A stretch of 64,000 nt of DNA from Galdieria partita (GCA_025991245.1 BQMJ01000022.1:22501-86500), one strand, 5' to 3'. Counted from the first letter of the stretch, positions 10,837-23,293 are shown. Numbers and translations: made by a program. The notes: generated from the sequence alone by a model not told the origin.

Positions 10837-13800
10837 TCATAAAATATTCAACATCTTCTTCAGTTTCACAACCAACTGCCAATCCTCCACGGAAAGTTCA
10901 TCACGAAAGTTTTCCTTCAACAAGTCAATCGCTCGACGAGAAAGTTTGCTATAGAGATCGTTCTTCTCATCAAAATGTCGTCCATACATAATCGTCTCTG
11001 TTTGACGACTCGATATCTTTACAGCAACCGAATCACCTCTTCTAGCAACAGAAACAGGCTTCTTATTCTGTTCAATGGACTGAATACGACCAATATCCAA
11101 AAAACTAGATCCATTTCTTACAACTAATGGTGTTCCTACTCTAGCAATACCTTCAACTACTTGAACACCAACAATAATCGGATCCTTCTTGTTAAAGATA
11201 CAATTGGGAACGATACGAAGTACACAAGGAAAAACAACATCAGATGAGGCTTCTTCCTTTCTCGCCTTTCGAATCTGTTCCATATAGGTCGTAAACTGAT
11301 CGAATAAATGGTAAATAATGTCGGCAGTAAATATTCGAACACCATATTCCTCCGACAATTCTTTCGCTTCCTTCTCAACTCTTACATCAAATGCCAAAAT
11401 AGTTGCATACTCTTTTCGATGTTCCAACATTGCACTTGCACGCATAACATCCTTTTTATGAACGGGACCAATATTAATACCAGAAACAGGAATCTATAAA
11501 TAAAAATGACATAAATCAATATGACTTGAATGTGTAATAAAAAAAAACATAAACATACCTTGGATGTACGTAAAAACTCTAACAGTGCTTCCAAAGAACC
11601 CAAAGTAGATGCTTGAACATAAACACCTACGCCACTCTTGTCTACAGAAGACAGCGTACTACTCAAATCAGACATCACATCCTCTTTTAAAATTTCCAAG
11701 TCATCTCCTTCTTCCGCTACAAACAATTGAGTACCAGCTACAGCTTTATCCAAACCATCTGCGGCAATTTTCACTCCTTGAGCTGCATGAATCACTTTAT
11801 GATGCAAATATTGACCTTTGACTCGCATCTCTTTCATAGGGTGAGGAGTAAGTAACGCACGAATAGTCGTAACAATGGGACCTTCAAGACCACATACAAC
11901 TATAGTATCACCTTCATGCAATTCACCATTCGTCAATATCACATCAATAGTTGTCCCTAAACCTTCAATCATTTTCACCTCAAGAACTGTACATGTAAGA
12001 AATGGCATAAACATAATGCGATCAACCAACATCCGCTGACTAAACTGTACAAGAAGCAATAAAAGATCAGGAATGCCCTCTCCAGTAACCGCTGATGTAG
12101 GTACCAAGGATACATATTTACGAGCATCCGAAACTTGCCAATAAAGATCGGCATTGAATCCCAACTCTGCAAAAGCAACTTGGGTTGAGAGCACTCGCTG
12201 CTTGAATTCTTCCTGGACATGATGAGCTTGCTTCTTTAAACTTTGACGAATAGGAGACATTTCTTCTTCCTTCCATCCAAATAATCGATCAACCTAAATA
12301 GATATAAAAAGTTATTTTGAATATGCTACATTCAAAGCAATGTAGGTTCGACAATATGCTCTTACCTTGTTCAGTGCTACAATAAATGGAGTCTTTCTTT
12401 GCTTTAAAAGTTCAATACTCTCCATCGTCTGAGGTTCAATACCATGCATTATATCTACAACAAGAATAGCAATATCACAAAGAGAAGAACCACGTGAACG
12501 CAAGTTGGTAAAACTTTCATGGCCTGGAGTATCAATAATAAGTAACGAAGGTATCTTGTAGTTCACATCCCCTATGCCAACTTTCTCCACTTGTTCTTTT
12601 ACACGATCAATAGGAAAGTAGGTTGCTCCTATCTGTTGAGTAATACCTCCAGCTTCTCCTTCTTGAACACTAGTCTTACGAATTTTATCCAGAATTTTCG
12701 TTTTACCTGTATCCACATGACCCAAAATACAAATAACAGGTGCTCGAAGATTATCGGGACTTCTACCTTTGTAAGCTTTTTCATATCTCTCTTGACGAAG
12801 ACGATGCGTAAGCTCTCGTCGCTTCTCCAAACTCTTTTCCATCTGCTGTTGACCACGTTCGTCCTCTGAACTATAGGATAAATTCGAGTTTGTTTCTTCA
12901 CTATGTTCTTCTCCTTCCAATATGATCTCTTCTTCTTCTGTAGATCGAGCTCCACTATCCTTTTTCAATCTTTCTTCCATCTTGGTCGAAGAATTACCAG
13001 TGACAACCAATTCATCCAATTCAAGATCCAAGTTGCTCTTTTTCAACTGTTCTGCTTTAGAGTCCCAATCTTCGGCATCCCATGATGCAAGGATATCATC
13101 ATTTCCTTCTGTTTCCAAAGTTTTCACTTGTTCTGAGTCTAAAACGGGTAGTAATGGCTCTGAATCAACTTTTGAACTAAATGTATGCAACGCAGAGTCC
13201 TCCGTATACATTTTCGTATCTTCAGAATTCTCTATTTCTGTTCGTTTGGAATGTTTCGGTTTTCCAGAATATACTTTCTTTTGACCTGTAGACTTGCCTT
13301 CGTGGAATGCTGGAATAGCACCGGAAGCAATCGCTTGTTCTCGAAACTGAGCAGCACGCTCTCTCTTTTGCCTTTCAGCTCGTGATAATAACTTGCCTTC
13401 TTGCTTGAGTTTTCGTCTCTTCTCTTTCTCTGCTTCTTTTTTCTGACGACGAATTTCCTCTTTCCTACGTTCTTCCTCTTCTTCTCTAAGACGTTCCTCT
13501 TCAGCTCGTCTTTCTGCTTCCTCTTGTTCTTTACGAATGCGTTCTTCCTCTAATTTCTTCGCATACAAAGCTTCTTTCATCTTACGCAACGCTGCAGACT
13601 CCTTTTTCTTCTCTTTACCACCAACTTTACTGGTTTTCTCCTGCGCATTGGTTCCACTTTGACTATCGTTCGAGGTTTCTTTGCCAGCAAGTGATTCTTC
13701 TTTTTTGGACTCCATTGCTCTTTCTTTGGCAGCTTTCTTCTTTAACTTTTTCTTTTGATTCGCAGTAAGTCCTTGTTTCTCCTCTGCAACTCCGTTTTTC

Positions 13801-14594
13801 GAGGATGTTGCATCTTCAACAGTATCTGCGTTCTTCTCATTATTCCTATCTGGTTCATGTGTATCAGTTTCATGTATGACTGTGACTGGAGAAGATAAAC
13901 TTGTATCCTTATGTTCCTTCCTTTTCTGATTCGCAGGAGTAGTAGGCTCGTCTAGTTGAGCAAGGATTGCATCAATTTCTTCCTCTTCTTTGGCAGAGCG
14001 CTTGGACTTTTCCTTTTTTCCTTTTTGTGATTTGCGGCTAGGCAAGGAAGACTGTTTTTTCGACTCAGTTTGTGGTTTACTGGATGAATCCGTAGCTTTC
14101 TCTGCCAGATCAGTTGCACTATCTGCTAAATCTTCAGTGCTTTCATCCTCCGTACTTAGTGACGCGAACTTCAAAAGAAGACTTTTGTTGGGTTTTTGTC
14201 TTCCAGGTATCAAGTCTTCCTCTTCATTTTCTTCACTTTCTTCACTTCTTACGTCTTCACTCTCTAAAACTTGCCATTGATGACTTGTCGAGATGTCGTT
14301 GGACGACCTCTCTAAATAATCTTCTGAAAAAGAGGAAAGAACTGCGGTATTGTTCTCGACATTCTCGAGTGAATTCGACTCAGTTCCCCGTTGGAAACTT
14401 CTTAGTTTCCCTGAAGGTTTCTTGTTCCTTCTGCCTCCATTTTCCAAAGTTTCTGCCACTTTAGTAGGTTCTTTCAACTTGCTTTCTTCCGTTTCTTGTT
14501 GGCCTAGTATTCTTTCTTTCTTTTTCTTTTTCTTCTTTCCAACAACAGCAATATTCACATATGTATTAGTTGCGTCCCACTCATCATCTTCCAT
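10837..14594 (-). CDS. EIF5B: translation initiation factor eIF5B
   Basis: Ribosomal subunit-joining GTPase. Exons on the minus strand: 14594-12366, 12293-11559, 11493-10837 (introns 72 and 65 bp, GT-AG), giving 1206 aa, close to human eIF5B (1220). Residues 1-600 are a charged K/E-rich tail with a long coiled coil (about 370-430). The G domain follows: GHVDTGKT (about 625), [21 protein letters not shown] (about 688) and NKVD, whose codons are split exactly between NK and VD by intron 1. Domains II-IV follow and end at LNIL. An upstream in-frame ATG at 14675 exists, but ATG 14594 (MEDDEWDA) matches the charged family start better. The start is 65 bp from the divergent ClpP gene. Confidence 0.95.
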
Positions 14595-14659
14595 TGTGTC
14601 TTGAAAGCAACCCAAAATGTGATAATTCATTTCCTTTAAGAACTTTTGGATTCTTAACA
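14595..14659. promoter_or_regulatory. bidirectional promoter between eIF5B and ClpP
   Basis: Only 65 bp separate the two divergent start codons, so transcription start signals and 5' UTRs of both genes must share or overlap this stretch. No TATA box is obvious. The role follows from gene arrangement, not from a recognised motif. Confidence 0.5.
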
Positions 14660-15678
14660 ATGTCCGGTGATGCATCTTTTGTTTGGCTTACTTGTCAAGC
14701 TCCAATACGATTTGATACAACGTGCAAAAGCTGTTCTAAGTTGACAAATCATAGCTTGGGACAATTTGTTTCCTTTAGAACGCGTTCCAAAGGACTTTGC
14801 TTGGGTTGGACAAGACCAAAGACACAAAGCAGGTAAGTTTGACATTGTTAGTGAGATGGAAAAAGAAAGTTCAAATATGCATATGTCAAAAGATTGAACA
14901 ACCTTACCATGATGCCTATTGGTGTTCCCAAGGTAGCTTATCGTGTTCCAGGTGCGCCGCAAGCCGATTGGGTAGATATCTACAATCGACTGTATCGTGA
15001 ACGCATCATATTTCTTGGACAAGAGATTGACGACGAGGTATTTCCTATCTTTTTTCAAGTTAATTGGAGTCCATTCTCCTCGTGAAATAGATTTCGAACC
15101 AAATCATAGCTGTGATGCTTTATCTTGACTCGGAAGACAACACCAAGGTGAGTCTTGCTTATCATTACAAGGTATACCAGTTTATAGTTTGTGCTAATGT
15201 ATTATTAGCCCATTTATCTTTATATAAACTCTCCTGGTGGCTCGGTCATTGCTGGTTTGGCCATTTATGACACCATGAAGCACATTGCTTCGGAGGTTGT
15301 CACAGTCAATGTTGGTTTAGCAGCTTCTATGTCTTCTTTTTTATTGGCTGCAGGTGAAAAAGTAAGTCTGGCTTCTTGTTTCGAGTGTCGAATGATTTTA
15401 ATGATAAACAATGCTAGGGAAAACGCTTAGCGCTTCCTCATTCACGAGTTATGATTCATCAGCCAATGGGAGGTGCAAAAGGTCAAGCAAGTGATATTCA
15501 GGTAGAAGCTAGACAAATTTTACGAATCAAAGAAAGCCTTGTTCGAGATTACTGCAATATGACTGGTCAACCATATGAGAAAATGTTAAAAGACTTGGAT
15601 AGAGATAATTTTATGTCAGCTTATGAAGCCATTGAATATGGTTTGATAGACCGTGTTATTGAAATCAAGGCAACATAA
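14660..15678 (+). CDS. clpP: ATP-dependent Clp protease proteolytic subunit, plastid type
   Basis: Serine protease subunit of the Clp machine. Exons 14660-14832, 14893-15037, 15091-15147, 15209-15361, 15418-15678, all GT-AG, give 262 aa. The first 55 residues or so look like a plastid transit peptide. The mature part starts at [11 protein letters not shown], typical of cyanobacterial and plastid ClpP/ClpR. The triad is intact: Ser in GLAASMSS, His in MIHQPMGG, Asp in DLDRDNF. It is therefore an active ClpP, not a ClpR, although its N-terminal segment recalls ClpR2. The nearest type is cyanobacterial ClpP3 or a nuclear plastid ClpP. It starts 65 bp from eIF5B. Confidence 0.9.
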
Positions 15679-15769
15679 GATATATACAAAGAGATAAGGA
15701 ATGAATAATCCATAAACAGTATCACGGAAATTTGTTTCATAAGTAGGCGGATGGCTTATATTACTTTTC

Positions 15770-16487
15770 TTACGTCGCCAACTGTGACAACTCGTCTTCT
15801 TCTATCTTTTGTCGTTCGTTGTGAGTAGACGTTGTTTCATTCTGTATGCCTATTCCACCGTTGGTCTCTCGAGGCTTCAAATAGGAAGGTGTTTCTTCTG
15901 CAAGGTCGTCTCTCAACATATCGTCTTCCAATGCTTCCAATTCTCCATCCAATTCAGCTTCATCTATATCACCCACATCATATGTGCGACCCAAAGCTTC
16001 TTGAATTTCTTCACTGTCCATTATCAACTCTGCCATATCGTCGTGAAGGTCTTCTAGTTCTCCAATGTCCACTTTTTTTAAACCTTTCTTAATGTCTTTG
16101 GCAGTAGCTTTCATTATGGTGACTGTGTCCTTTGCTTCTTTTACACTCGTTGCTGCAAACTGGGTTTGGTCCAAGTTGAACGCTTGGTTGGAAGTTCTAT
16201 CTCGTTGGGCTTGGTACATCCTTCACCACAAAGCTTTTGAGAACCCAAAAAAAAGAAAGACTTTGAGAGCATGAAACTTACTTTTTCTTTTTCAAAACTC
16301 CCAAAGCTCTTTGTTTCACTGACTGATATGCCGGTGAACCTGGTTTCAACTTACTCAACTGGCTTTTATATTGCAAAAGCTCTTGGTCGAATTTGGCAAC
16401 CTTGGTATCGAAGTTTTCCTCACGTAACTGTAGTGTTTCTTGCATTTTACCCAAAGTAGGACGTTCTTTCCGAGAAAACCAACCCAT
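15770..16487 (-). CDS. CHMP5: ESCRT-III protein CHMP5/VPS60
   Basis: Snf7-family protein of 218 aa (human CHMP5 has 219). Exons 16487-16282 and 16220-15770, with a 61-bp intron whose join codes for Lys-Met in KKKKMYQAQRD, the CHMP5 helix 1/2 boundary. The N-terminus MGWFSRKE is the membrane-contact basic segment. Later come the acidic linker (GELEDLHDDMAEL) and the C-terminal LIP5-binding helices with the LxxLEDDM pattern. It acts late in ESCRT-III disassembly and multivesicular-body sorting through LIP5 and VPS4. It is divergent from the NIPA-like gene, about 39 bp between the first ATGs. Confidence 0.93.
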
Positions 16488-16526
16488 CGTGAGTTTCTAT
16501 TAACAGAATAGAATAAAGCTGCAGAT

Positions 16527-18205
16527 ATGTGCTGTCTTAATTCGCCAAGAAAATGTCGTTTCACAATCTTTCATCTACTGTCCATGATGAATGGTTGTTG
16601 GTTCTGGTGGAGGACTTGTATTGTTATAGTCTTATTTGTGGTACTGTTTACTCCACTAGTTCTAGTAAATAGAACACTGTTTTTTCAGTCTATTAGAGAA
16701 GGGGTTGGTGGAATCTCAAGCGACAAGCAAGGCCTATGGAAACTACACAAGAACAAAGTAATCGGTGTCGTGTTGGCTTTGACAGGGAACTCGTTCAATA
16801 GCTTAAGTCTGTGTATACAAAAAAAAGTCCATCTTGAGAAAGCTCCGAAAAGCAAACATTTTCTATTTTCAGTACATTGGTGGCAAGTGCTTGATATTTC
16901 TTCCTAGTTGGTGATCGTTGAAGCATTGTTTTATTATCTTCCTTTAGGTTGGGACTAACCCTTATGGGTTTGGGAGAATTGGGTAACTTTTCTGCCTTTG
17001 CTTTTGTTTCAGTTTCTATAGTTGCTCCATTGGGTGCTTGGTCTGTAGTATTGAATGCTTTTTTCGCTGTGTGGTTCCTTCATGAAAGTATGGATGTTAG
17101 AAAAGCTGTAGGTATGATATGTTGTATTGTTGGTGGTATTCTTTTGGTCGTTTATGGTCCAAGTGGCAACGCTATGGAGACAAGTCTTGATTATGAAAAA
17201 CTAGAAATTTTATTAAGGAGACCTACTTTTGTTAGCTATTCGAGTTTTATCATTTTATCTTTACTAGTGATGGTATATGTTTGTCGATATACACCAATAG
17301 GAAACAATTATGTGATCGGTTATGTAACAATATGTGCACTATTAGGTGCTATTATCGTTATCAGCTCCAAGTGTCTCTCAATTCTGTTGAGACTGGGTAT
17401 ACAAGGAGAACGTACTCAGTTGTTCAACAAGCTGTTTTTATTTTCGTTGCTATCTTTGATGTGTTGTATTCCTATTCAGATTTTATTTATTAACGAAGCT
17501 TTGCAAAGATTTAGTAGCTCTCAAGTTGTTCCCATATATTATGTGCTATTTACGTTGAGTTCCATTATTTCCAGTGCCATTCTTTTTGATGAATTTCATC
17601 ATGATGTTTTATTTAAAGCTATTCCTTTTGTAGTTGGAATAGGTCAGACATTTTTAGGAGTATTTTTATTGAATGCTACTTCTTCCCCATCAACACTTTA
17701 TTATGCAAGTCCCAGAGTTGTACGTTCTCAAGAACTGCGCAATTTGCAGCTGTTAGATTCCTATTTACAATTTCGTTCGTATCTTGGCTATTCTGGTCCC
17801 GTTGGTGAGTTACTTACTGGACGTTGGAATCGAAAAGATTCAGACTTTGATATGCAAATGACAATGAATACAAATTCTATTTGGAAAAGTCATGGTATGG
17901 TTCCGTTGCACACCGTAGTGAGTCGTACAGAGTCCAACGTCTATCGAGGACATTCCATCGAAGAAGATAATCCATCCACAATCTGTGATGATGCATATAC
18001 AGAAATAATGAAGAAGAATGGGACAAGTCGAGAGTCAAAATACAATGGAACTCCAATAGATGTATTATTTAGAAAACGTTCTTGTGGAGTTACCTTACCA
18101 GATTCCACTATCAATGATGTTCGTATACAAGCCGAGCAAATACTTCATCGTCATAGAGCAGCATCGTGGACAGATAAGGATTGGTATATAGATGAAAGTG
18201 ATTGA
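16527..18205 (+). CDS. NIPA-like magnesium transporter (DUF803)
   Basis: Multi-pass membrane protein of the NIPA family (Mg2+ transport, drug/metabolite transporter fold). A signal-like hydrophobic segment begins near ATG 16584; ATG 16527 is the first in frame. The first family block (VIGVVLALTG...) ends at HWW; the second starts GLTLMGLGELGNF and gives about eight more helices, followed by a polar C-tail of about 160 residues. The intron between is awkward: the obvious GT donor at 16887 breaks the frame, while a GC-AG intron 16889-16947 (59 bp) keeps it, giving about 539 aa. The C-tail is longer than in human NIPA proteins. Confidence 0.85.
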
Positions 18206-18318
18206 GAAGACGAAAACTGAATGAAATCCACTTGACAAGGGAAAATGCATTTTTATGATTGTGAGAAAAATTGCAGTACGATTATTGTCAAACAACATAT
18301 GACTCCTTCTCTCATCAT

Positions 18319-19514
18319 TCATTCAAGATAAAAAGGTTGTGCAGCATCGCCGTGTTTTAAATAGGCATCATTGATTTCCTTAATGATGTTCTCGTTCAAA
18401 TCTATATCAAAAGCATCTACAAAAGGATCAATCTATAAACTCAACAATCATGACATGGTTGACTTACCAAGATTGTCTTGTAATTGAGGTATCTTTGTTG
18501 AACCTACTATGGTTGAACCAATAAACCAACGACTTTTACAAAATGCCAATGCCAAATGAGAAACCTTCATTTGATGCCTTTTTGCAATATCCGAATAAGT
18601 TTTGGTAGCTTCCATAACTCGATCACTAAAGTACTGAGACATATGATCCGGAAATAAAGTATGTCTTGCTCCTTCAGGTTGAGGATTTTCCAAATATTTA
18701 CCTGTCAGAGCACCTCTAGATAAAGGACTCCAAGGTAACAAATGAATGTTATAATAATAGCAAGCCTCTATCAAGTCTGCTTCGAAGCGACGATTGACTA
18801 AACTATAAGAGTTTTGAATACTCACAGGTCTTGGAACACCAAGACGGTCACATGCTTCCACCAAACGACATATACCGTATCTAGATAAGCAGTTTGGATT
18901 CAATGAGTCCGCACAAGTAACAATGCAACTTACGTAGTTTCGTTACAAACACCCCAATATCTTATTTTTCCAGCATCTATCAACCGTTTGATAGTCAAAA
19001 CTTGTTCATCAAAGGAAATCATATCTTTTCGAACTTTTGAGATATCAAAGGCACCAGTATGAAAGAAAGGAACATATCTATCTGGCCAGTGAAACTGATA
19101 CAAGTCCACATAATCTGTTCGTAGTCTACGAAGACTTGCTTCTATAGCTTCTTCGATATTGGCTCTATCCAGTCTTGCAAGCTGAGGCTCAGTACTTCTA
19201 GGAACCTTGCGGTTACCAGGAAGGTGAGAATTGAGTTGATAACCAACTACCTTGGTGGCCAAGATGATCTTCTCTCTAGGTTTATTTACTAACCAGGAAC
19301 CAATAATCTCCTCTGTTCTACCAGCAGTTTCTGAACGAATAGGCGAAGGATACGCTTCTGCAGTGTCAAAAAAATTGATACCCTTACTAACTGCAAAGTC
19401 CATAATAGCAAAGGATTCCTCTTCATTGTTTTGCTCACCAAAAGTCATCGTTCCTAGACATACTTGTGATACATTCAAGTTAGAGGAACCGAGGTTCTTG
19501 TATTTCATGGTCAT
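18319..19514 (-). CDS. aldo/keto reductase (Tas/YghZ-like)
   Basis: NADPH-dependent oxidoreductase with a TIM barrel, 363 aa, no evident signal peptide. Exons 19514-18934, 18880-18468, 18416-18319, GT-AG, introns 53 and 51 bp. The catalytic set is present: Asp and Tyr in FFDTAEAYP, Lys in LATKVVG, His in QFHWPD. GVCNETTYG and the SPLSRGALTGKY block are those of the bacterial Tas group and plant KAB-like reductases. The intron 2 acceptor is TAG at 18417; an upstream AG would bring a stop into frame. The natural substrate cannot be told. It is convergent with the NIPA-like gene (113 bp). Confidence 0.92.
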
Positions 19515-19637
19515 CAAAAAGTACTTTGTTCAACAATGTCGTTGAGAGAAAAAGAAAATGTACGCTTGGTCTTGGGGACAATTCCAAACAATCGACAACG
19601 AAAATTCTCTCATCCGTATAACATTTACTGTCATCGT

Positions 19638-21962
19638 TTAAAAACAACTATAAAAGAAAACCAAAGACAACAATGGCGAACATAAACAACTCCAAAACCC
19701 ATAACATCCAACGTATCGTAAGAGAATGCCACATTGATAAAAGATAACCAACCCATACAATAGACGAATACCTGTCATAGGGTTCCGATAAAAGCAGTCA
19801 TAGTGCCTTGGAACAAACTGTAAGGGTTTCTTTCGTTCTGATTTGCTTCCATTACAAGAATCATCATTCTTAGTTCTTTGATCTTCTTTTAAATAGAATC
19901 GATATATGTCTAAGCAAACTACTGGAATACAAGCAAACCATAACTGTTGTAATAACAAGTTGTACATTTCCAAGTAACCCGCTTGTATTTCACCGCAGAC
20001 AAAAGTATAAAAGAAAGACATATATCCTGTACAGCTGTGATGGTCATCACTTGTAATATGAAAGACAATAAGTAAAGGTCCCCATAGAAAATTATAAAAG
20101 AGTAATTGTGATAAACGCCAACGACTTCTTCGAACATATGACAAACGCTTTCCAAATACTATCCATGGAGAAGGAAGCCAACAAGAACCAGATGAAAAAT
20201 AAGGAATGTGCACAAGAATACCATAAAACAACAATCCACTCAAACATAAACCTTTGATAACCACTATATATATATATATATATAACAAATGAGATACGTC
20301 AAAATTCTTCAAAAGACAATGACAAACCTGGAGCATCTGCAAATAGCATCAGACAACGAACCCATTTCTTCATAGAAAAAGGATATGTTTGCTCGGACTG
20401 TAATGAAAACGAGGTGTGAATCATAGTAATACAAGACTGTTCGGAACAATATCTAACAACAAGATCATGCAAACCTTCCAGATACAACATAGGATTCCAA
20501 GGACAAAGGAATAAGTGAATACCCCATGAAGACTTGACCATATCATTCTCCATTTTCATGGCATTTCCGATCTTCTTGTCATCGATAAAAACTTCCACAT
20601 TACCTATTTTAGATGTATCATCAACCTCTAAAAACAAGTTTATTCTCCCTACCATAGGTAAGACTGCGATCCCAAAAGGATTCTACATGGGCGACCATTA
20701 GACGAATATATTTTGAAGACATCGCAAAGGTTTGACTTCTCTTGGTAGACGAAGCAAGTGGTACAGGATTAGTAACAACTGCAAAAATGCTCTGTTCAAT
20801 TGAAATATCTGAAAATGCAAAATTTCCATGATCAACAACTATCCAACGATAGACGGAACTGGTATAGAGATCTGCCAACTCCAATTCCATATAATTACCA
20901 CATTTGCAATACATACGAGGCAAAATACCTAAAGCAGAATGCAAATGACCTAAGAAATTTGCCTTTTGTTACATTTGCTGTCAAATAAAAAGAAAGCATT
21001 GACTCTCACCTGAAAGGTAAATAACATGATTGGGATAAGAACAAAACTGGCGTGACAAAATAGAACGACTCCACCAAAAGAAACGCAAAAATGATCTCCA
21101 AAAGTTTTCAGAAACAGTATAATCTATAGTGCTACTAGGAAAATGTCCATAAACAATTACAAGTTGTTCTTGTTGCTCTGCCAAGGCTGATTGCATTAAA
21201 AGTTGTAGTTCTCTGTCAGTGGTTCTAGCAAAAAAATGAAAAGGTCGATGGAGACTGTACCGATAATAAGGTGAATATTTGACTAGTTTGATATGATTCT
21301 GTTCCGTAAAGCGATGAATGCTCACAGCATTCTTAGGTTGAGGTTCAACAGCATATCTTTGAAACAAATCATAATCTTGTATCATATCGTCAACTCCAAA
21401 GGAATCATGATTGCCTCGAACGTCACTCCATATGAGACTAGCGTTCGGATAGCGATATTCTTGTGTTTGTACATAATATTCATTCCACTCATCTAAACGT
21501 TGACTTGAAGGATGGCCTAAAAATAGATGAAACCAGCTATTTGAGGTATTCTTCTTTCCGTTGGTCAGGTCTCCAGTAACCAAAACTGCTTTAGGAACTA
21601 TGACAGGAACTATATTGTTACGAAAGAAAGACAACTTTTTGCTGTTTTCCTCTAACTTTGGATCTAAGTGGATATCCGATATCTTTCAACTAGACATATA
21701 CCCACAATACAAAGGAACTGACTTTCTCACCTGCAGAAAATGATCAATGCCTTGCAGTTGTACACTCCAATCTTCCAAAGGTTCGGTAGCATTGAAAAGT
21801 TCATCAGCTACTTTACACATGCAGGGAACATGAAGAAGAATAGCTAACGTCCTGTTATCGAAATAACAAATAAGCGAATTCAACAGCAAATACTATGACA
21901 ACTAACCAGACAATAACTCCGCTTATAATAAACTTGAACCAAAAACGAAAGAAACCAAACAT
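19638..21962 (-). CDS. TMEM62: TMEM62-like metallophosphoesterase membrane protein
   Basis: Exons on the minus strand: 21962-21907, 21851-21731, 21682-21010, 20949-20687, 20625-20328, 20263-19638, giving 678 aa (human TMEM62 has 643). The order is a short N-terminal membrane anchor; a calcineurin-like phosphoesterase domain with DIHLD, GDLT, GNHD and GHLH metal-ligand motifs; an Ig-like domain (NVEVFIDDKKIG); and a C-terminal part with several membrane helices. Metal ligands appear intact, so it may be an active hydrolase at the ER or an endomembrane; the substrate is unknown in the family. Intron 5 holds a TA repeat and could use a second acceptor at 20252. Its start lies only 13 bp from the HAT1 stop. 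Confidence 0.9.
20265..20284. repeat. (TA)10 microsatellite in an intron
   Basis: Ten TA repeats directly next to the 3' splice site of the last intron of the TMEM62-like gene. Length changes here could alter splicing between two in-frame acceptors (20264 and 20252). Confidence 0.95.
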
Positions 21963-21975
21963 AGTTGCATAAACT

Positions 21976-23070
21976 TTATTCTTCAATTACTCTCTTCCAA
22001 ACCTTGCGATAAGTTTCTTCTATTTCTTCATACAATTGCCACAAATATTCCTTTCGAGCAGCAACTGAATCCAAAGAGGCCATTTGTTCGCCATATTCTA
22101 AATAAAGACGTCTTTTTACTTGAAGACGAAAGGCATTCACTTCCTCTTCTTGGAGTCTTGAAAAGCATACAATCTCTCTACATCGGAAAGCTTGTTTTCG
22201 AGTTATCTTCCATTCGTTTCGTATTTCTTCGACGCTAGGAAGATAACCAAGTCTCCTCTCCAGTTGTAAACAGTTCTTGGTGTCTATTACGTCTCGCATA
22301 GTTTGAAACGCTTTACAAGGACTCTCCACATTAATTTCCATACAATCAGTTTCCAGATAATGACGATAAATAGCATCAAGTAGAGAAATTCCAAAACTTT
22401 TCCCGTGAAAACAAGGAAAAATGAGAAACTGTGCAACGCGTACTCTTTGCTTTGTACTCCACTTGTTTTCATTCCTGTCGAAACAATTAAAACGATATAC
22501 TGTAGCAAAACCTAAAATGTCTTCGTGCAAACTGGATAGTACAAATATATCCCATCTGTCATCTTTCCAATCAATATACGAAGCAGTTTCAATATAGAAT
22601 AAGAGCAATAGTTTGAACTGACTGTATATTTCAGTAGCAGTTGTCTCGTTCATATTTTGCATATAAACTTTCGTATCAGAACGCAACCTTTGACTAGGTA
22701 AAATAACTTGCCAAGTTGATAAATATCTATTCATATGAAAAGGTTTTGTCACTCTCCGCTTGAAGTCTTCCATACAACTACAAACGTGTCCAGGAAAATG
22801 CTCATAAAGTAGAGATTCTACATCCACGAAGCCTTCAACATTTGGATCCTTCAATGAATAGCGTACTTGTGACAAAATAGTCAATGAAGCGATGTGATAC
22901 AAAATATGAACCTCAAGGTCCTTGTATCCATACAATACTTCTTCAGGAAAGAGCTGATGTACAAACCATGGTCTATATCCTTTCAAAGTTCCTTCTTCAT
23001 ATTGACGAATATCGTCCTCTCTTACAATAAAATATAACAACCAAGTGTCTCTCACCCAAAGTGGTTCCAT
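21976..23070 (-). CDS. HAT1: histone acetyltransferase type B catalytic subunit (HAT1)
   Basis: A 364-residue, single-exon homologue of HAT1, which acetylates new histone H4 on Lys5/Lys12 before nuclear import. The N-terminal block PWFVHQLFPEEVLYGYKDLE matches the family. A GNAT core follows (RVAQFLIFPCFHGKSFG), then LLDAIYRHY and INVESPCKAF, equal to the family ITVEDPSExF with the catalytic Glu. The acetyl-CoA loop is unusual: the canonical QRQGHG is HGKSFG here, so the first Gly is Ser. The basic C-terminal helices are kept. The next gene on the same strand starts 13 bp after its stop. Confidence 0.88.
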   Translation of the reverse strand: MEPLWVRDTWLLYFIVREDDIRQYEEGTLKGYRPWFVHQLFPEEVLYGYKDLEVHILYHIASLTILSQVRYSLKDPNVEGFVDVESLLYEHFPGHVCSCMEDFKRRVTKPFHMNRYLSTWQVILPSQRLRSDTKVYMQNMNETTATEIYSQFKLLLLFYIETASYIDWKDDRWDIFVLSSLHEDILGFATVYRFNCFDRNENKWSTKQRVRVAQFLIFPCFHGKSFGISLLDAIYRHYLETDCMEINVESPCKAFQTMRDVIDTKNCLQLERRLGYLPSVEEIRNEWKITRKQAFRCREIVCFSRLQEEEVNAFRLQVKRRLYLEYGEQMASLDSVAARKEYLWQLYEEIEETYRKVWKRVIEE

Positions 23071-23293
23071 TGCTTCTTCTCTTTCAAATCAGATAGCAAT
23101 GCCATTTCTGTTTCAAAAAAAATTTCAAAAATAGCAATCTTTATAGTAAGAACTAAACTTGCAAAGGACAAAGAAAACAAAATTCAATGACAGATTGAAC
23201 AACAAAGTCTTCTTTTTCCCAGGCAAGACGAATATCAAGCCTAACGTAGACAAACAATAACAAACAACAACAAATGGATATCAAACAAGTAAA

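Noticed and set aside
12591-14604. Plus-strand frames rich in Ser, Phe and Leu
   Set aside because: They are the antisense of the Lys/Glu-rich eIF5B N-terminal tail.
14833-14851. A 19-bp GT-AG intron in ClpP ending at the first AG
   Set aside because: Too short to splice and breaks the frame; the AG at 14892 gives the conserved MPIG start.
20644-20668. A 25-bp intron in the TMEM62-like gene
   Set aside because: Too short; a 61-bp intron (20626-20686) gives a protein aligned with the family.
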